From: Thalassomonas sp. RHCl1
GTDB lineage: Bacteria > Pseudomonadota > Gammaproteobacteria > Enterobacterales > Alteromonadaceae
Direction: 5' to 3'
NCBI RefSeq assembly: GCF_947387555.1
Contig: NZ_CANDNZ010000001.1
Coordinates: 310,001 to 374,000, forward strand
Length of the DNA: 64,000 bases
How positions within the stretch are numbered: the stretch's first letter is position 1; the number at the start of each line of letters is the position of its first letter. The position numbers and the translations under genes are program-made. Positions 1 through 8,515 of this stretch are shown in pieces. Below the pieces are notes generated by a model. The model saw only the letters and a list, made by a program, of their open reading frames with translations, had not been told where the DNA came from and ran no database searches.

Positions 1-1910
1 TTGATGGTTGCCAGGGTGTTAAGGTTAAACTTGCTGCCGGCACATGACGCCAGTTTTAATAATTCCAGGGTGTGCTCTGGCAGTTCCTTTAACTTCGCCA
101 CCATAAAGTTGATGACGTTACTTGTGATATTGGCGGAAGTGATCTTTTTGAGCTCCCATTGCCAGCTTTTTTGTTGCTCATCGAAATTGATGAAATTCTT
201 CCGGTAAAGTTCAGTGATAAATTCCTTGATAAAAAAAGGATTACCTAAGGTTTTCTCCTTGGTTAACCGGGCCAGTTCTGTGATATTTTCTGTTTTGCTA
301 ACCAGGCTATCGGCCAGGAAATGTTTGATATCCTCCAGGGATAGGGGCGGAAGGGAGATGGTCGTTGACTCCGCCTTGTTGGTGTTAAGTTGACTCATCA
401 GGGTGTCTAAAGCATGATTCTCACCAGGCTCAGTTTTTCGGTAGGCGCCGAGTAAGCAGAGATAACCCAGGTTTTTATCCAGCAACAGGGACTGGATTAA
501 TTGGCCTGATGCCATATCCAGCCATTGTAGGTCGTCGATAAAGATGAGCAGCGGATGCTCTGGTTGGCAAAGCACCCGGATAAATTTTTTTAATACCTGT
601 TTGAAGCGGTTTTCATTCTCCCTGGGACCCAGCTCGGGTAGAGGGGGTGGCTCGCCTGTGATCAGTTTCAGTTCAGGTATTAAATTGGTTAATACCTGGC
701 TATTACTGCCCAGGGCATTATTTATCCTGGTTTTCCACCCCAGCAGTTGCTGCCTGGAGCTGCTGAGTAGGATGGTGATCAATTGTTTAAAGGCATAAAT
801 AAAGGCGGAATAGGGAATATTTTTAGTGTATCGGCTGAATTTTCCCCGGATAAAATGTCCCTTAAAGGTGGTCAGGGAGGGACAGGCTTCCTGTATCAGG
901 GTAGTTTTTCCGATGCCAGACTCTCCGCTGACCAACAAAATGGCAACCTGGCCCCGGTTGATGTCTTGCAGTTTCTGCTGCACTTGTTCAATTTGCCGGC
1001 TCCGGCCATATATTTTTTGCGAGATTTGCAGCTGGTGCGGATGATCTTCACCCGCCAGGGAAAAACGCTTAAGGGGTTGTCCTTTGTTAGCCTGTTCAAG
1101 GCATAGCTGCAGATCATGTATGATGCCGCTGGCGGACCGGTATCTTTGTTCTGCATCTTTCGCCAATAGTTTCAAACAGATATCTGAGATGACCTCAGGC
1201 ACGTCTTTATTCACTGAGGTCGGGGGCGGTGGCGGTTTGGCCATATGGCTGTAGATTAACTCCAGCGGATCTTTATCCTCAAAAGGAAGGCGGCCGGTAA
1301 AAAGCAAATAGATGATTCCGCCCAAAGCATAATAATCGCCGCGATAGTCCAGTAAACGGTTCATACGCCCTGACTGTTCCGGTGCCAGATAAGCGAGATT
1401 GCCCGTTAACTGTTCACCGGCTTTTAATGCCGGGGCTTCACGGTTGAACTCAGATGCCATGGAGAAATCAATGATTTTGATTTGCCGTGTCGCGGGATTG
1501 ATCACAACATGATCAGGGCAGAGGGCTTTATGGATAATATTTTGTTCGTGGATATCTGCTAATGCTTTACAGATCTCAAGACAATAGTAGAGCTTGTCCT
1601 GTGTTGAAAAGGAGCGCTGTGCTAACAGGGACTGTAATGAAAGGCCATGAAAGTCTTCTAATACCAGCACAGGTTTTTCCCCGCTGGTGACTAAATCATA
1701 AATAGCGATGACCCGGGAACTTGATAAGTGGCTTAAGGTTTTATATTCCTGCTTATAGCGGGTAAGTGCTTTGGCGCTCGGTAAGTCTTGGTTTAGGAAT
1801 TTAAGGATAACCCCCTGGCGGTCTTTTTTTCTGATAGCGCGAAAGATGAGGGAGCTTGCACTTTGATATATTTGTTCCTGTAACTGATATCCGTTAATTT
1901 CCGCTTTCAT
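1..1910 (-). CDS. Hybrid Ser/Thr kinase-like / AAA ATPase protein, 3' end outside window
   Basis: The gene runs off the left edge; its first 636 codons are visible from ATG at 1910. Residues 1-270 have the fold order of a Hanks-type kinase in the large kinase/AAA ATPase/(sensor kinase) hybrids: the VAIK-type lysine is K37 (VILK), the catalytic loop is at H127 and the Mg loop at D148. The loop reads HKA instead of HRD/HKD, the following Asn is His, and DFG is DFS, so the kinase lobe is probably inactive. Residues 300-636 form an AAA_16/NTPase domain with Walker A GESGIGKT (329-336) and Walker B LLIFIDD (about 454-460). A C-terminal GAF or histidine-kinase part, usual in these hybrids, would lie outside. 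The protein is likely cytoplasmic and regulatory. No partner gene is visible; the next gene is divergent. Confidence 0.8.
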   Translation of the reverse strand, partial: MKAEINGYQLQEQIYQSASSLIFRAIRKKDRQGVILKFLNQDLPSAKALTRYKQEYKTLSHLSSSRVIAIYDLVTSGEKPVLVLEDFHGLSLQSLLAQRSFSTQDKLYYCLEICKALADIHEQNIIHKALCPDHVVINPATRQIKIIDFSMASEFNREAPALKAGEQLTGNLAYLAPEQSGRMNRLLDYRGDYYALGGIIYLLFTGRLPFEDKDPLELIYSHMAKPPPPPTSVNKDVPEVISDICLKLLAKDAEQRYRSASGIIHDLQLCLEQANKGQPLKRFSLAGEDHPHQLQISQKIYGRSRQIEQVQQKLQDINRGQVAILLVSGESGIGKTTLIQEACPSLTTFKGHFIRGKFSRYTKNIPYSAFIYAFKQLITILLSSSRQQLLGWKTRINNALGSNSQVLTNLIPELKLITGEPPPLPELGPRENENRFKQVLKKFIRVLCQPEHPLLIFIDDLQWLDMASGQLIQSLLLDKNLGYLCLLGAYRKTEPGENHALDTLMSQLNTNKAESTTISLPPLSLEDIKHFLADSLVSKTENITELARLTKEKTLGNPFFIKEFITELYRKNFINFDEQQKSWQWELKKITSANITSNVINFMVAKLKELPEHTLELLKLASCAGSKFNLNTLATI

Positions 1911-2134
1911 CCTGGGATCCCTAAGCCGTCACTCATTGAGTATAGAATAGACATTTCTCCTGGATGGGAATATTTTTGATAAAGTCTTAAAAAATAAGTC
2001 ACTTGTTGCTGGCAATGTCATAGAGACAAAGAAGAAAAAACAAAAATATTTCCAGTTCTTTAGTGCCGGATGGCCCTTGTTCTGATAGATTAAATGAGTA
2101 AGTGTCAATCATGAATAACAGCCAGGAGATAAAC

Positions 2135-2683
2135 ATGGCATTTGAAGTTAAATTCGAGTTGGAAGAGTCGGATCTGGAGTACTTTCGTGAAGTAATGAGA
2201 AAGGCACAGGCAGGCACTAAGGCCTTGGATGAAAGTCAGATTTTAAGCAATGCAAAAAACCTTAGTGGTGATGTTAAAGGCAATGTGCCGGAATTTGTCC
2301 GTTTGCGTCTGAAGAAGTTAGAAACCTTAGTGGCCATGATCGAAGACAGCGAATGGAAATTGCCGGAAGAAGAGCGCGCCGATGTGCTGAGTGCTTTGGC
2401 TTATTTCAGTGAGCCCGAAGATTTAGTACCGGATCATATCCCGGTGCTGGGCTTCCTTGATGACGCCATAATGATCGAGCTAGTCGCCGAAGAATTACAG
2501 GACGATATTGACGCCTTTGAAGAGTTTTGCGCTTACCGTGAGCGTGAAGAGGTCAGAGCCGGTGATAATCCGATTACCCGGGAAGAATGGTTGGACTCAA
2601 AACGACGCGAATTACACAGCCGTTTGCGCCACCGTCGCAGCACCAGGCGTTCGGGTCGTTCCTCGTTCCGCTCCATTTTTTAA
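2135..2683 (+). CDS. DUF1232 (YkvA-like) protein with Arg-rich tail
   Basis: This 182-residue protein has a DUF1232/YkvA-type segment around residues 85-130, recognised by the ALAYFSEPEDLVPDHIP stretch followed by a GFLDDA motif. The family has no settled biochemical function. The N-terminal 60 residues are acidic and probably helical. The last 25 residues are strongly basic (about ten Arg mixed with Ser and His), which suggests nucleic-acid, membrane or partner contact. I chose ATG 2135 because an AGGAG sits 8 bases upstream; a GTG at 2102 and an ATG at 2111 are in frame but less well placed. It stands alone, divergent from the kinase/ATPase gene, and is followed at once by a strong hairpin terminator and then a repeat array. 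Confidence 0.75.
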   Translation: MAFEVKFELEESDLEYFREVMRKAQAGTKALDESQILSNAKNLSGDVKGNVPEFVRLRLKKLETLVAMIEDSEWKLPEEERADVLSALAYFSEPEDLVPDHIPVLGFLDDAIMIELVAEELQDDIDAFEEFCAYREREEVRAGDNPITREEWLDSKRRELHSRLRHRRSTRRSGRSSFRSIF

Positions 2684-2701
2684 TGGATAAACGGGAATGA
2701 T

Positions 2702-2729
2702 AAAAAAACGCTCAACAGAGCGTTTTTTT
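2702..2729. terminator. Bidirectional rho-independent terminator
   Basis: A perfect stem AAAAACGCTC / GAGCGTTTTT with a short AACA loop and flanking A and T runs lies 19 bases after the DUF1232 stop. It can work from either side, so it may also end slyD transcripts arriving on the minus strand. Confidence 0.85.
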
Positions 2730-2731
2730 AT

Positions 2732-2971
2732 GTTCAGGACGAACTGTATGCTGTGATGACATGGATGTCAAAGAACAGCAATGTTCAGGACGAACGGTCA
2801 ACTTACATGTTCCTGACGTAAGTTAAGTACCTACAGTCCCTGTAGGCAATGCTGCGGTGACATGGATGTCAAAAAGCAGTGATGTTCAGGACGAAGGGTC
2901 AACTTACATGTTCCTGACGTAAGTTAAGTACCTAGAGTCCCTGTAGACAAAGCTGGGGAGACATGGATGCC
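2732..2971 (+). repeat. GGA-hairpin repeat array, 101-bp period
   Basis: The stretch between the terminator and slyD is a tandem array with a 101-bp period (about 2.4 units). Each unit has GTTCAGGACGAAC (2732, 2783, 2884), TGACATGGATGTCA (2757, 2858; a decayed form at 2960), a longer inverted repeat ACTTAC...GTAAGT (2801-2823, 2902-2924) and CCTACAG TCC CTGTAGG (2830-2846; decayed at 2931). The first two fold as small stems with AGGAC or ATGGAT loops closed by C-G. That is the CAGGA(U/C)G and CANGGANG pattern of CsrA sites, here six times on the plus strand. The two longer palindromes put GGA in their loops on the minus strand instead. The CsrA link is inference. Confidence 0.75.
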
Positions 2972-2986
2972 AACAAGTAGCAAGCA

Positions 2987-3475
2987 TTAATGGCTATGGC
3001 CGCAGCCGCCTTCACCGTGCACATGGCCGTGGCTTAATTCTTCTTCGGTAGCATCTCTGACTTCAAGAATTTCCACATCGAAATTGAGATCTATGCCGGC
3101 TAACGGGTGATTGCCGTCTACGGTGATTTCATCATCACTGATATCGATGACAATAACGGTTTGTTCGCCGTCATCTGTGGTTGCCCGCAGCTGAGTGCCG
3201 ACATCCAGATCTTCTATGCCTTCAAACATAGCTTTAGGAACATTCTGGACAAAGTTATCGTTGCGCTCGCCATAAGCTTGCTCTGCTTTTACCGCCACTT
3301 CAAATTTATCGCCAACCTGGTGATCGAGCAGGGCATCTTCCAATCCAGGGATCAGGTAACCTGTGCCATGAATAACCGCCAAAGGCTGGTGGTCGTATGA
3401 GCTGTCTATTAAAGTGCCTTCACTGTCGGATACGGCATAATGCATGACAACGACTTTGTTGCTACTAATTTTCAT
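2987..3475 (-). CDS. slyD: FKBP-type peptidyl-prolyl isomerase SlyD
   Basis: A 162-residue cytoplasmic FKBP with the SlyD layout: an FKBP half (GTGYLIPGLEDALL around residues 37-50), an inserted-flap chaperone domain in the middle (AYGERNDNFVQNVPK onward), return to FKBP (HPLAGIDLNFDVEI around 123-136), then a short His/Cys metal-binding tail HGHVHGEGGCGHSH. SlyD catalyses prolyl isomerisation, acts as a chaperone and delivers nickel to hydrogenase maturation in relatives. The tail is shorter than in Escherichia coli. An AGGAA lies 6 bases before the ATG. It is convergent with the DUF1232 gene; ygfZ lies just upstream on the same strand. Confidence 0.93.
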   Translation of the reverse strand: MKISSNKVVVMHYAVSDSEGTLIDSSYDHQPLAVIHGTGYLIPGLEDALLDHQVGDKFEVAVKAEQAYGERNDNFVQNVPKAMFEGIEDLDVGTQLRATTDDGEQTVIVIDISDDEITVDGNHPLAGIDLNFDVEILEVRDATEEELSHGHVHGEGGCGHSH

Positions 3476-3520
3476 GTGAATTCCTGGTTTGTTAAGTGGA
3501 TTAAAATATTTGTGTTCTGT

Positions 3521-4486
3521 TTATTTGGCCAACGAATAGGGTAAGGCTGCAACAGACAATGAAGTCTGCGGCTGTTCTTTTATTCTCAGCGGCGTATCGG
3601 CGTCTATATCTGTTGCCAGCACCGCCTGGATATAGGTTTGTCCGCTATCTGCCCGGTAAGCTGTCAAAATATCACCCGCCTTGCGCCAGTTTTCACCCAG
3701 TTGCTGTTCGATAATGTTGCCGGATTGCGCCGAGCCCTGCTGTGTTGTCAGTGAGTATAAGGCGCGCTTATTTTTCCCCAGGTATTGCATTCTGGCAACG
3801 GTTTCTTGTCCCAGATAGCAGCCTTTGGTAAAGCTGATGCCGTTAATGGCTTGCAGGTTCAACATTTGCGGCACATATTCGAGTAGGGCGTGTTGCTCCA
3901 GTATAGGAAATCCTTCGGTTATTTCTATTAAATCCCATAAAGGGGAGGAGTAAAGGGGTAATGCCAGAGGCTCTGTGGCTTTAGTGAGCTGCTCCTGCGG
4001 GCCGATAAGCAAATAGCGTGTGATTTCTCCCGGCAGGTAAACCAAAGTAGTATCGCCGTTTTGTACCACAGGGGTCATGTTGTCCGGCACTTGCGGGTAG
4101 ATTTTTTGGATCTCTGCTTCTGCTTTGTTGCCGGCCAAGGCATAAAAGCTAAGGTCATTACTCTCGTTAATTTCGACCTTGGCAAAAACACCAAATTTTT
4201 GTAATTCCGCCAGCGATGCCGCCAGGCTGCTTTTGGGTTGCAGCAACAGGTGTGCGCCTTTGTGGTTAAGGAGGCGGAACACCGAGAGCACTTTGCCCTT
4301 GGCATTGCAGTGGGCGCCGATTGTCAGGCTATGTTCATGGATTTCGTTGACATCACAGGTCACCTGGCCTTGCAGATATTTACTTTGCTCTTCCCCGGAT
4401 AAGGAGATGGCACTGTAATCGGTTAATGCTATAAGAAAAGCGTCGGGAAGTTGCTCAATGGCCGGCAGGGAAGGATCAATAGTCAT
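3521..4486 (-). CDS. ygfZ: tRNA-modifying / Fe-S folate-binding protein YgfZ
   Basis: A 321-residue member of the GcvT-like folate-binding family. The signature KGCYLGQE with the conserved Cys is present at about residue 220, inside the FTKGCYLGQETVARMQY segment. YgfZ proteins use tetrahydrofolate and support a subset of Fe-S enzymes, including the tRNA methylthiotransferase MiaB. It is divergent from sdhE with a 129-bp gap, a classic gammaproteobacterial arrangement (ygfZ / sdhE-ygfX). The length matches the family and I see no defects. Confidence 0.93.
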   Translation of the reverse strand: MTIDPSLPAIEQLPDAFLIALTDYSAISLSGEEQSKYLQGQVTCDVNEIHEHSLTIGAHCNAKGKVLSVFRLLNHKGAHLLLQPKSSLAASLAELQKFGVFAKVEINESNDLSFYALAGNKAEAEIQKIYPQVPDNMTPVVQNGDTTLVYLPGEITRYLLIGPQEQLTKATEPLALPLYSSPLWDLIEITEGFPILEQHALLEYVPQMLNLQAINGISFTKGCYLGQETVARMQYLGKNKRALYSLTTQQGSAQSGNIIEQQLGENWRKAGDILTAYRADSGQTYIQAVLATDIDADTPLRIKEQPQTSLSVAALPYSLAK

Positions 4487-4615
4487 AGAGTTTTAAAAGC
4501 CTGGAAATTAATTACTATAGCAATGAGGGCAATTAAAAAAAAAACAAGGATCAGCCGCGTTTTTTCTTGGTGAAATTGATAGAATATGGCTAATGTTAAA
4601 CTTTTATGGTGTTTT

Positions 4616-4867
4616 ATGTCGTTGGTTAATAAAAAAGCCCGTTTGAAGTGGGCGTGTCGTCGTGGAATGTTAGAGCTGGATGTGCTGTTTATGCCTTTCG
4701 TGGATGAGGCTTATGATCAACTCTCTGAGCAGGAACAAGTCATTTTTGAGCGCTTGTTAACCTGTGAAGATCCTGAGCTTTTTGCCTGGTTTATGGGACA
4801 TGAAAGTTGTGAAGATCCTGAGCTTAACAGCATGGTGCAGCTTATTCTGAACAGGGTAAAAGTTTAA
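4616..4867 (+). CDS. sdhE: FAD assembly factor SdhE
   Basis: An 83-residue SdhE/YgfY protein. The hallmark RGMLELD (RGxxE) is at about residues 16-22, and the AWFMG segment follows. SdhE helps attach FAD covalently to the succinate dehydrogenase flavoprotein in the cytoplasm. I chose ATG 4616 because it gives the usual MSLVNKKARLKWACRRG N-terminus; an upstream in-frame ATG at 4586 would add ten residues not typical of the family. No strong ribosome-binding site is visible. The ygfX-like gene follows after 33 bases. Confidence 0.9.
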   Translation: MSLVNKKARLKWACRRGMLELDVLFMPFVDEAYDQLSEQEQVIFERLLTCEDPELFAWFMGHESCEDPELNSMVQLILNRVKV

Positions 4868-4900
4868 GTTTTAACTTCGTTGATGGGGGCGGGACTGGCG

Positions 4901-5446
4901 ATGAGTGACAGTTTTGGCCCCTGGAATTGCCTGGTTAATACTCGCTCCCCTTTTGTCATCTCTATTTTTTCTTCCGTTAATCACTACCGCCAATACGCCG
5001 TGATCAGCTTTGTTATTGTTATCCTGCTGTTGCCGGTATCGGCACAAGCCTTGATGTTCACTGCCTTTATTGTCTTTTGTCTGCTCTGCCTGTATGCGTG
5101 TTTTTTATCAGGAAATTTAAAAAAAGATAGCCGCAGGTTAACCTGTTCTTTGATGATATCCGCTGATGGCTATTGCCGTTTTGACCAGGGACCGGTGCTG
5201 AAATTAGCCACTAGCAGCCGGATAGGATTTGCCGGTTGCTGGCTGATTTTAACGGACGAGCTCTTTGAAATTCCCGTTGGGTCAAGCAGGAGAAAGACAG
5301 TGGCAGCTAAGCCTGTTATCAGCAGTTATTTTATCTTTAAAAACCGTGTATCAGCGCAAGACTTTGCCCGCTTAAGCCGCGTGGTCCTGTCATTAAAGCA
5401 GCATCAGGCAAGGGAAAAGGGCCTGGAACGTCAGACCCTGAATTAA
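4901..5446 (+). CDS. YgfX-like membrane protein
   Basis: A 181-residue protein directly after sdhE, where ygfX (cptA) usually sits. It has two adjacent hydrophobic helices (about residues 33-50 and 52-70), then a soluble domain containing a GCWLILTDE segment, which is the YgfX topology. YgfX has been described as an inner-membrane partner of SdhE and proposed as a toxin affecting cytoskeletal proteins; neither role can be shown here. Similarity is mainly topology plus context. The start is uncertain: ATG 4901 has a GGGA 7 bases upstream, but TTG 4880 and ATG 4883 are also in frame. Confidence 0.65.
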   Translation: MSDSFGPWNCLVNTRSPFVISIFSSVNHYRQYAVISFVIVILLLPVSAQALMFTAFIVFCLLCLYACFLSGNLKKDSRRLTCSLMISADGYCRFDQGPVLKLATSSRIGFAGCWLILTDELFEIPVGSSRRKTVAAKPVISSYFIFKNRVSAQDFARLSRVVLSLKQHQAREKGLERQTLN

Positions 5447-5492
5447 CGGTTTGCTGTGCTTTATTGCCTTAGCTGTCTGCTGAGCGATTGGC

Positions 5493-7100
5493 TTACTTGT
5501 TGGCAGACTCCGGGTTTAGTATGGTTGCTTTGGCCTCGGGGCTGAGCTCGGGATAATCTAAGGTATAATGTAAGCCCCGGCTTTCTTTTCGCTGCATCGC
5601 GCTGCGGATAATGAGTTCGGCAACCTGCACTAGGTTTCTTAATTCCAGCAAATTATTGCTGACTTTAAAGTGACGGTAATAGTCACTTATTTCCCTTTGT
5701 AATAACTCTACCCTGTGTAATGCCCGCTCTAAACGTTTTGTGGTCCGGACGATGCCGACATAATCCCACATAAATAACCTTAACTCATGCCAGTTATGCT
5801 GGATCACTACTTCTTCATCTGAGTCTGTGACCCGGCTTTCATCCCAGGGAGGCAGGCACTTGGTGCCATGGCAATGGGGTAAAGACTGGCTGATATCCAG
5901 TGCTGCTGCCCGGGCAAAGACCAGGCATTCAAGCAAAGAGTTGCTGGCCATGCGGTTGGCGCCATGCAGTCCGGTATAGGTGACTTCGCCGATACCGTAG
6001 AGGTTGGCGATATCGGTGCGGCCATGTTTATCCACCATCACACCGCCACAGGTATAGTGGGCCGCCGGTACGATCGGGATCGGTTGTTGGGTCATATCTA
6101 TCCCCAGGGAAAGGGTTTTTTCATAGATGGTCGGGAAGTGTTGTTTGATAAAGTCGGCGGACTTATGGCTGATGTCCAGGTACATGCAGTCGGCGCCTAA
6201 ACGTTTCATCTCATAATCAATTGCCCGGGCCACTATATCCCGCGGTGCCAGCTCGGCCCTTTCATCGAATTCTGGCATAAAGCGGCTACCGTCGGGACGC
6301 CTGAGGATAGCGCCTTCGCCCCTTAAGGCTTCGGTCAGCAGAAAAGTACCGGCATCCGGATGAAACAGGCAAGTGGGGTGGAATTGGTTAAATTCCATAT
6401 TGGCCACCCGGCAGCCGGCGCGCCAGGCCATGGCGACCCCGTCGCCGCTGGCGACATCCGGGTTGGATGTGTATTGATAGACTTTACTGGCACCGCCTGT
6501 GGCAAGTATGGTTTTGTGGGCAAAAACGCTTTCTACCTTTTCACTGTTGCGGTTCCAGATATAGGCACCGATGCAGGATTTTTCTTTGCCTTCTTGGCCC
6601 TGATCTCTGATCAGATCAACGGCATTGTAACGTTCAAAAATGCGGATACGGTTATGCTGGCGCACTTTATCGACTAACGTGGTTTGCACCGCCTGTCCGG
6701 TGGCGTCTGCGGCGTGGAGAATGCGTCTGTGGCTGTGGCCGCCTTCGCGGGTCAGGTGATAACGTATATTACCGTCATGATTTTTTTCCTGATCAAAATC
6801 AACACCTTGCTCTATCAGCCATTCCAGGCAGGCTTTGGCATTTTCTGCGGTATATTTGACCGTGTCGGCTTCACATAAACCGGCGCCGGCGATCAGGGTG
6901 TCTGAAACATGGGAGTCGATGCTGTCATTTTTGTCAAAGACTGCGGCTATGCCTCCCTGGGCATAATAGGTGGAACCTTCATTGATGGGCCCCTTGCATA
7001 ATACGATTACGTCGGCGGTTTTGGCCAGGTGTAATGCCAGGGTTAATCCCGCTGCGCCACTGCCGATAATTAAGACGTCACAATTGTGTTGTTTATTCAT
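5493..7100 (-). CDS. nadB: L-aspartate oxidase
   Basis: A 535-residue flavoprotein of the succinate dehydrogenase/fumarate reductase family. The N-terminal dinucleotide motif is [16 protein letters not shown] (about residues 11-26), the substrate-site stretch [13 protein letters not shown] lies near residue 120, and [10 protein letters not shown] near residue 350. It oxidises aspartate to iminoaspartate, the first step of de novo NAD synthesis with NadA. nadB beside rpoE in divergent orientation is common in gammaproteobacteria. Length and motifs are complete. Confidence 0.96.
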   Translation of the reverse strand: MNKQHNCDVLIIGSGAAGLTLALHLAKTADVIVLCKGPINEGSTYYAQGGIAAVFDKNDSIDSHVSDTLIAGAGLCEADTVKYTAENAKACLEWLIEQGVDFDQEKNHDGNIRYHLTREGGHSHRRILHAADATGQAVQTTLVDKVRQHNRIRIFERYNAVDLIRDQGQEGKEKSCIGAYIWNRNSEKVESVFAHKTILATGGASKVYQYTSNPDVASGDGVAMAWRAGCRVANMEFNQFHPTCLFHPDAGTFLLTEALRGEGAILRRPDGSRFMPEFDERAELAPRDIVARAIDYEMKRLGADCMYLDISHKSADFIKQHFPTIYEKTLSLGIDMTQQPIPIVPAAHYTCGGVMVDKHGRTDIANLYGIGEVTYTGLHGANRMASNSLLECLVFARAAALDISQSLPHCHGTKCLPPWDESRVTDSDEEVVIQHNWHELRLFMWDYVGIVRTTKRLERALHRVELLQREISDYYRHFKVSNNLLELRNLVQVAELIIRSAMQRKESRGLHYTLDYPELSPEAKATILNPESANK

Positions 7101-7218
7101 ATATCTTTGATTTTCAGGTACCCTATACTTAGTTGGTGAATATTAACGCTTAATCGTCATGCAGAACAGTAATAAAGGGATGATATAAAATAAATTCAAA
7201 TTATTTTTGATTTTATTA

Positions 7219-7245
7219 GAACTTTTTCGCACATGCACAGTCCTA
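7219..7245 (+). promoter_or_regulatory. Candidate sigma-E promoter of rpoE
   Basis: GAACTT at 7219-7224 is separated by 16 bases from TCCTA at 7241-7245. This approximates the sigma-E consensus (GGAACTT, 15-16 bases, TCTGA-like) and lies 65 bases before the rpoE start, so it would give the autoregulation known in relatives. The -10 match is imperfect. Confidence 0.5.
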
Positions 7246-7309
7246 CTTGATGCGTTTGCCATGAGCCAGATGTTATTTATTTTATTGGTTATTAGGAGAT
7301 ATGGCTCGA

Positions 7310-7882
7310 ATGAGCGAACAAAACGTCGACCAGGAACTGGTTGAGCGGGTGCAACGTGGTGATAAAAACGCTTACAACCTGCTAGTGAGAAAATATCAGC
7401 ATAAAGTTGCCAATTTGGTTTCCCGTTATGTCAAAAATCATAGTGATGTAGCGGATATAGTCCAGGAAGCTTTTATTAAAGCGTATCGCGCCTTGCCTAA
7501 TTTTAGAGGGGATAGTGCGTATTACACCTGGCTTTACCGGATTGCGGTAAATTGTGCGAAAAATCATATGGTCGCCAAAGGGCGTAAACCGCCGGGATCA
7601 GATGTCGAAATTGAAGATGCAGAATTTTATGATGGTGGTGAGGCCTTAAGAGAAAATGCTTCACCGGAGAAACTTTTACTAACGCAAGAAATCAAAAAAG
7701 TTATATTCGATACCATAGAGCAATTACCTGAAGATTTGCGCACCGCGATTAATCTCAGGGAACTTGAGGGATTAAGTTATGAAGAAATTGCCACTATTAT
7801 GGAGTGTCCCGTCGGGACGGTAAGATCACGTATTTTCAGGGCGCGTGATGCAATAGATAAAAAAATCCGGCCGCTACTTTAA
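7310..7882 (+). CDS. rpoE: RNA polymerase sigma-E factor
   Basis: A 190-residue ECF sigma factor. Region 2 includes NLLVRKYQHKVANLVSRYV and DIVQEAFIKAYRAL, and region 4 has EGLSYEEIATIMECPVGTVRSRIFRAR. It is close to Escherichia coli RpoE. It directs the cell-envelope stress response and is held by RseA at the inner membrane. I prefer ATG 7310 (MSEQ..., AGGAG 11 bases upstream) over ATG 7301, which sits only 2 bases from the AGGAG; homologues start with MSEQ. It is first in the rpoE-rseA-rseB-rseC operon. Confidence 0.96.
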   Translation: MSEQNVDQELVERVQRGDKNAYNLLVRKYQHKVANLVSRYVKNHSDVADIVQEAFIKAYRALPNFRGDSAYYTWLYRIAVNCAKNHMVAKGRKPPGSDVEIEDAEFYDGGEALRENASPEKLLLTQEIKKVIFDTIEQLPEDLRTAINLRELEGLSYEEIATIMECPVGTVRSRIFRARDAIDKKIRPLL

Positions 7883-7903
7883 GGCTATATTAAAGGTGTA
7901 AAT

Positions 7904-8515
7904 ATGAGTGAAACTAAGTTCGAGTCAGTATCATCGCTTGTTGATAATTATCAGGTAAACGACACTGCACTTGATGATATAGTCAAGGATAAGGAGATGT
8001 CTGACGCCTGGCAGCGTTATCATTTGATCGGTGACATGATCCGTGACGATGTACCGCAAGCGCTGGAGTTGGATTTATCGGATGAGATAGCGGCGGCCAT
8101 CGCGCAAGAGCCGACCGTGTTAGCCCCTAAAGAGTCAGGACAGGTTTTTGCGGCATTAAAAGCCAAAGTCGTGCAGTTTGCCAAGCCTGCCGGTCAAATG
8201 GCGATAGCGGCATCGGCTGCCGGTTTGATGATTTTCGGCGTCGGGCAGCAATCCAATACCGAAGAAGAGCTTATCCCCAGCCAGGTGATCCAGACCGCAC
8301 CTTTTGGCGGTATTGCCAACCCGGTCAGTTATAATACCCACTCAAGCAGCCGTGAGGCCCAGAAGCAGGCTTATGTTGAGCAGCACAGACGTTTTCAGGC
8401 GTTATTGTCGGATCATCAGCAGCAAATTAAATTAAGTGCCACAGGTGTTGATTCAAGCGCTGCAGCACAGCAGGAAAAAAACAAGCAGGATATGGCTGAA
8501 GAAAAAAATAAATGA
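7904..8515 (+). CDS. rseA: Anti-sigma-E factor RseA
   Basis: A 203-residue single-pass inner-membrane protein. The cytoplasmic anti-sigma domain covers residues 1-85 (WQRYHLIGDMIRDDV is typical of RseA). A membrane segment covers about 98-115 (PAGQMAIAASAAGLMIFGVG), and the rest is a Gln- and Ser-rich periplasmic domain cut by DegS and RseP during envelope stress. The gene lies 21 bases after rpoE, and its stop overlaps the rseB start by 4 bases (ATGA), implying coupled translation. Confidence 0.94.
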   Translation: MSETKFESVSSLVDNYQVNDTALDDIVKDKEMSDAWQRYHLIGDMIRDDVPQALELDLSDEIAAAIAQEPTVLAPKESGQVFAALKAKVVQFAKPAGQMAIAASAAGLMIFGVGQQSNTEEELIPSQVIQTAPFGGIANPVSYNTHSSSREAQKQAYVEQHRRFQALLSDHQQQIKLSATGVDSSAAAQQEKNKQDMAEEKNK

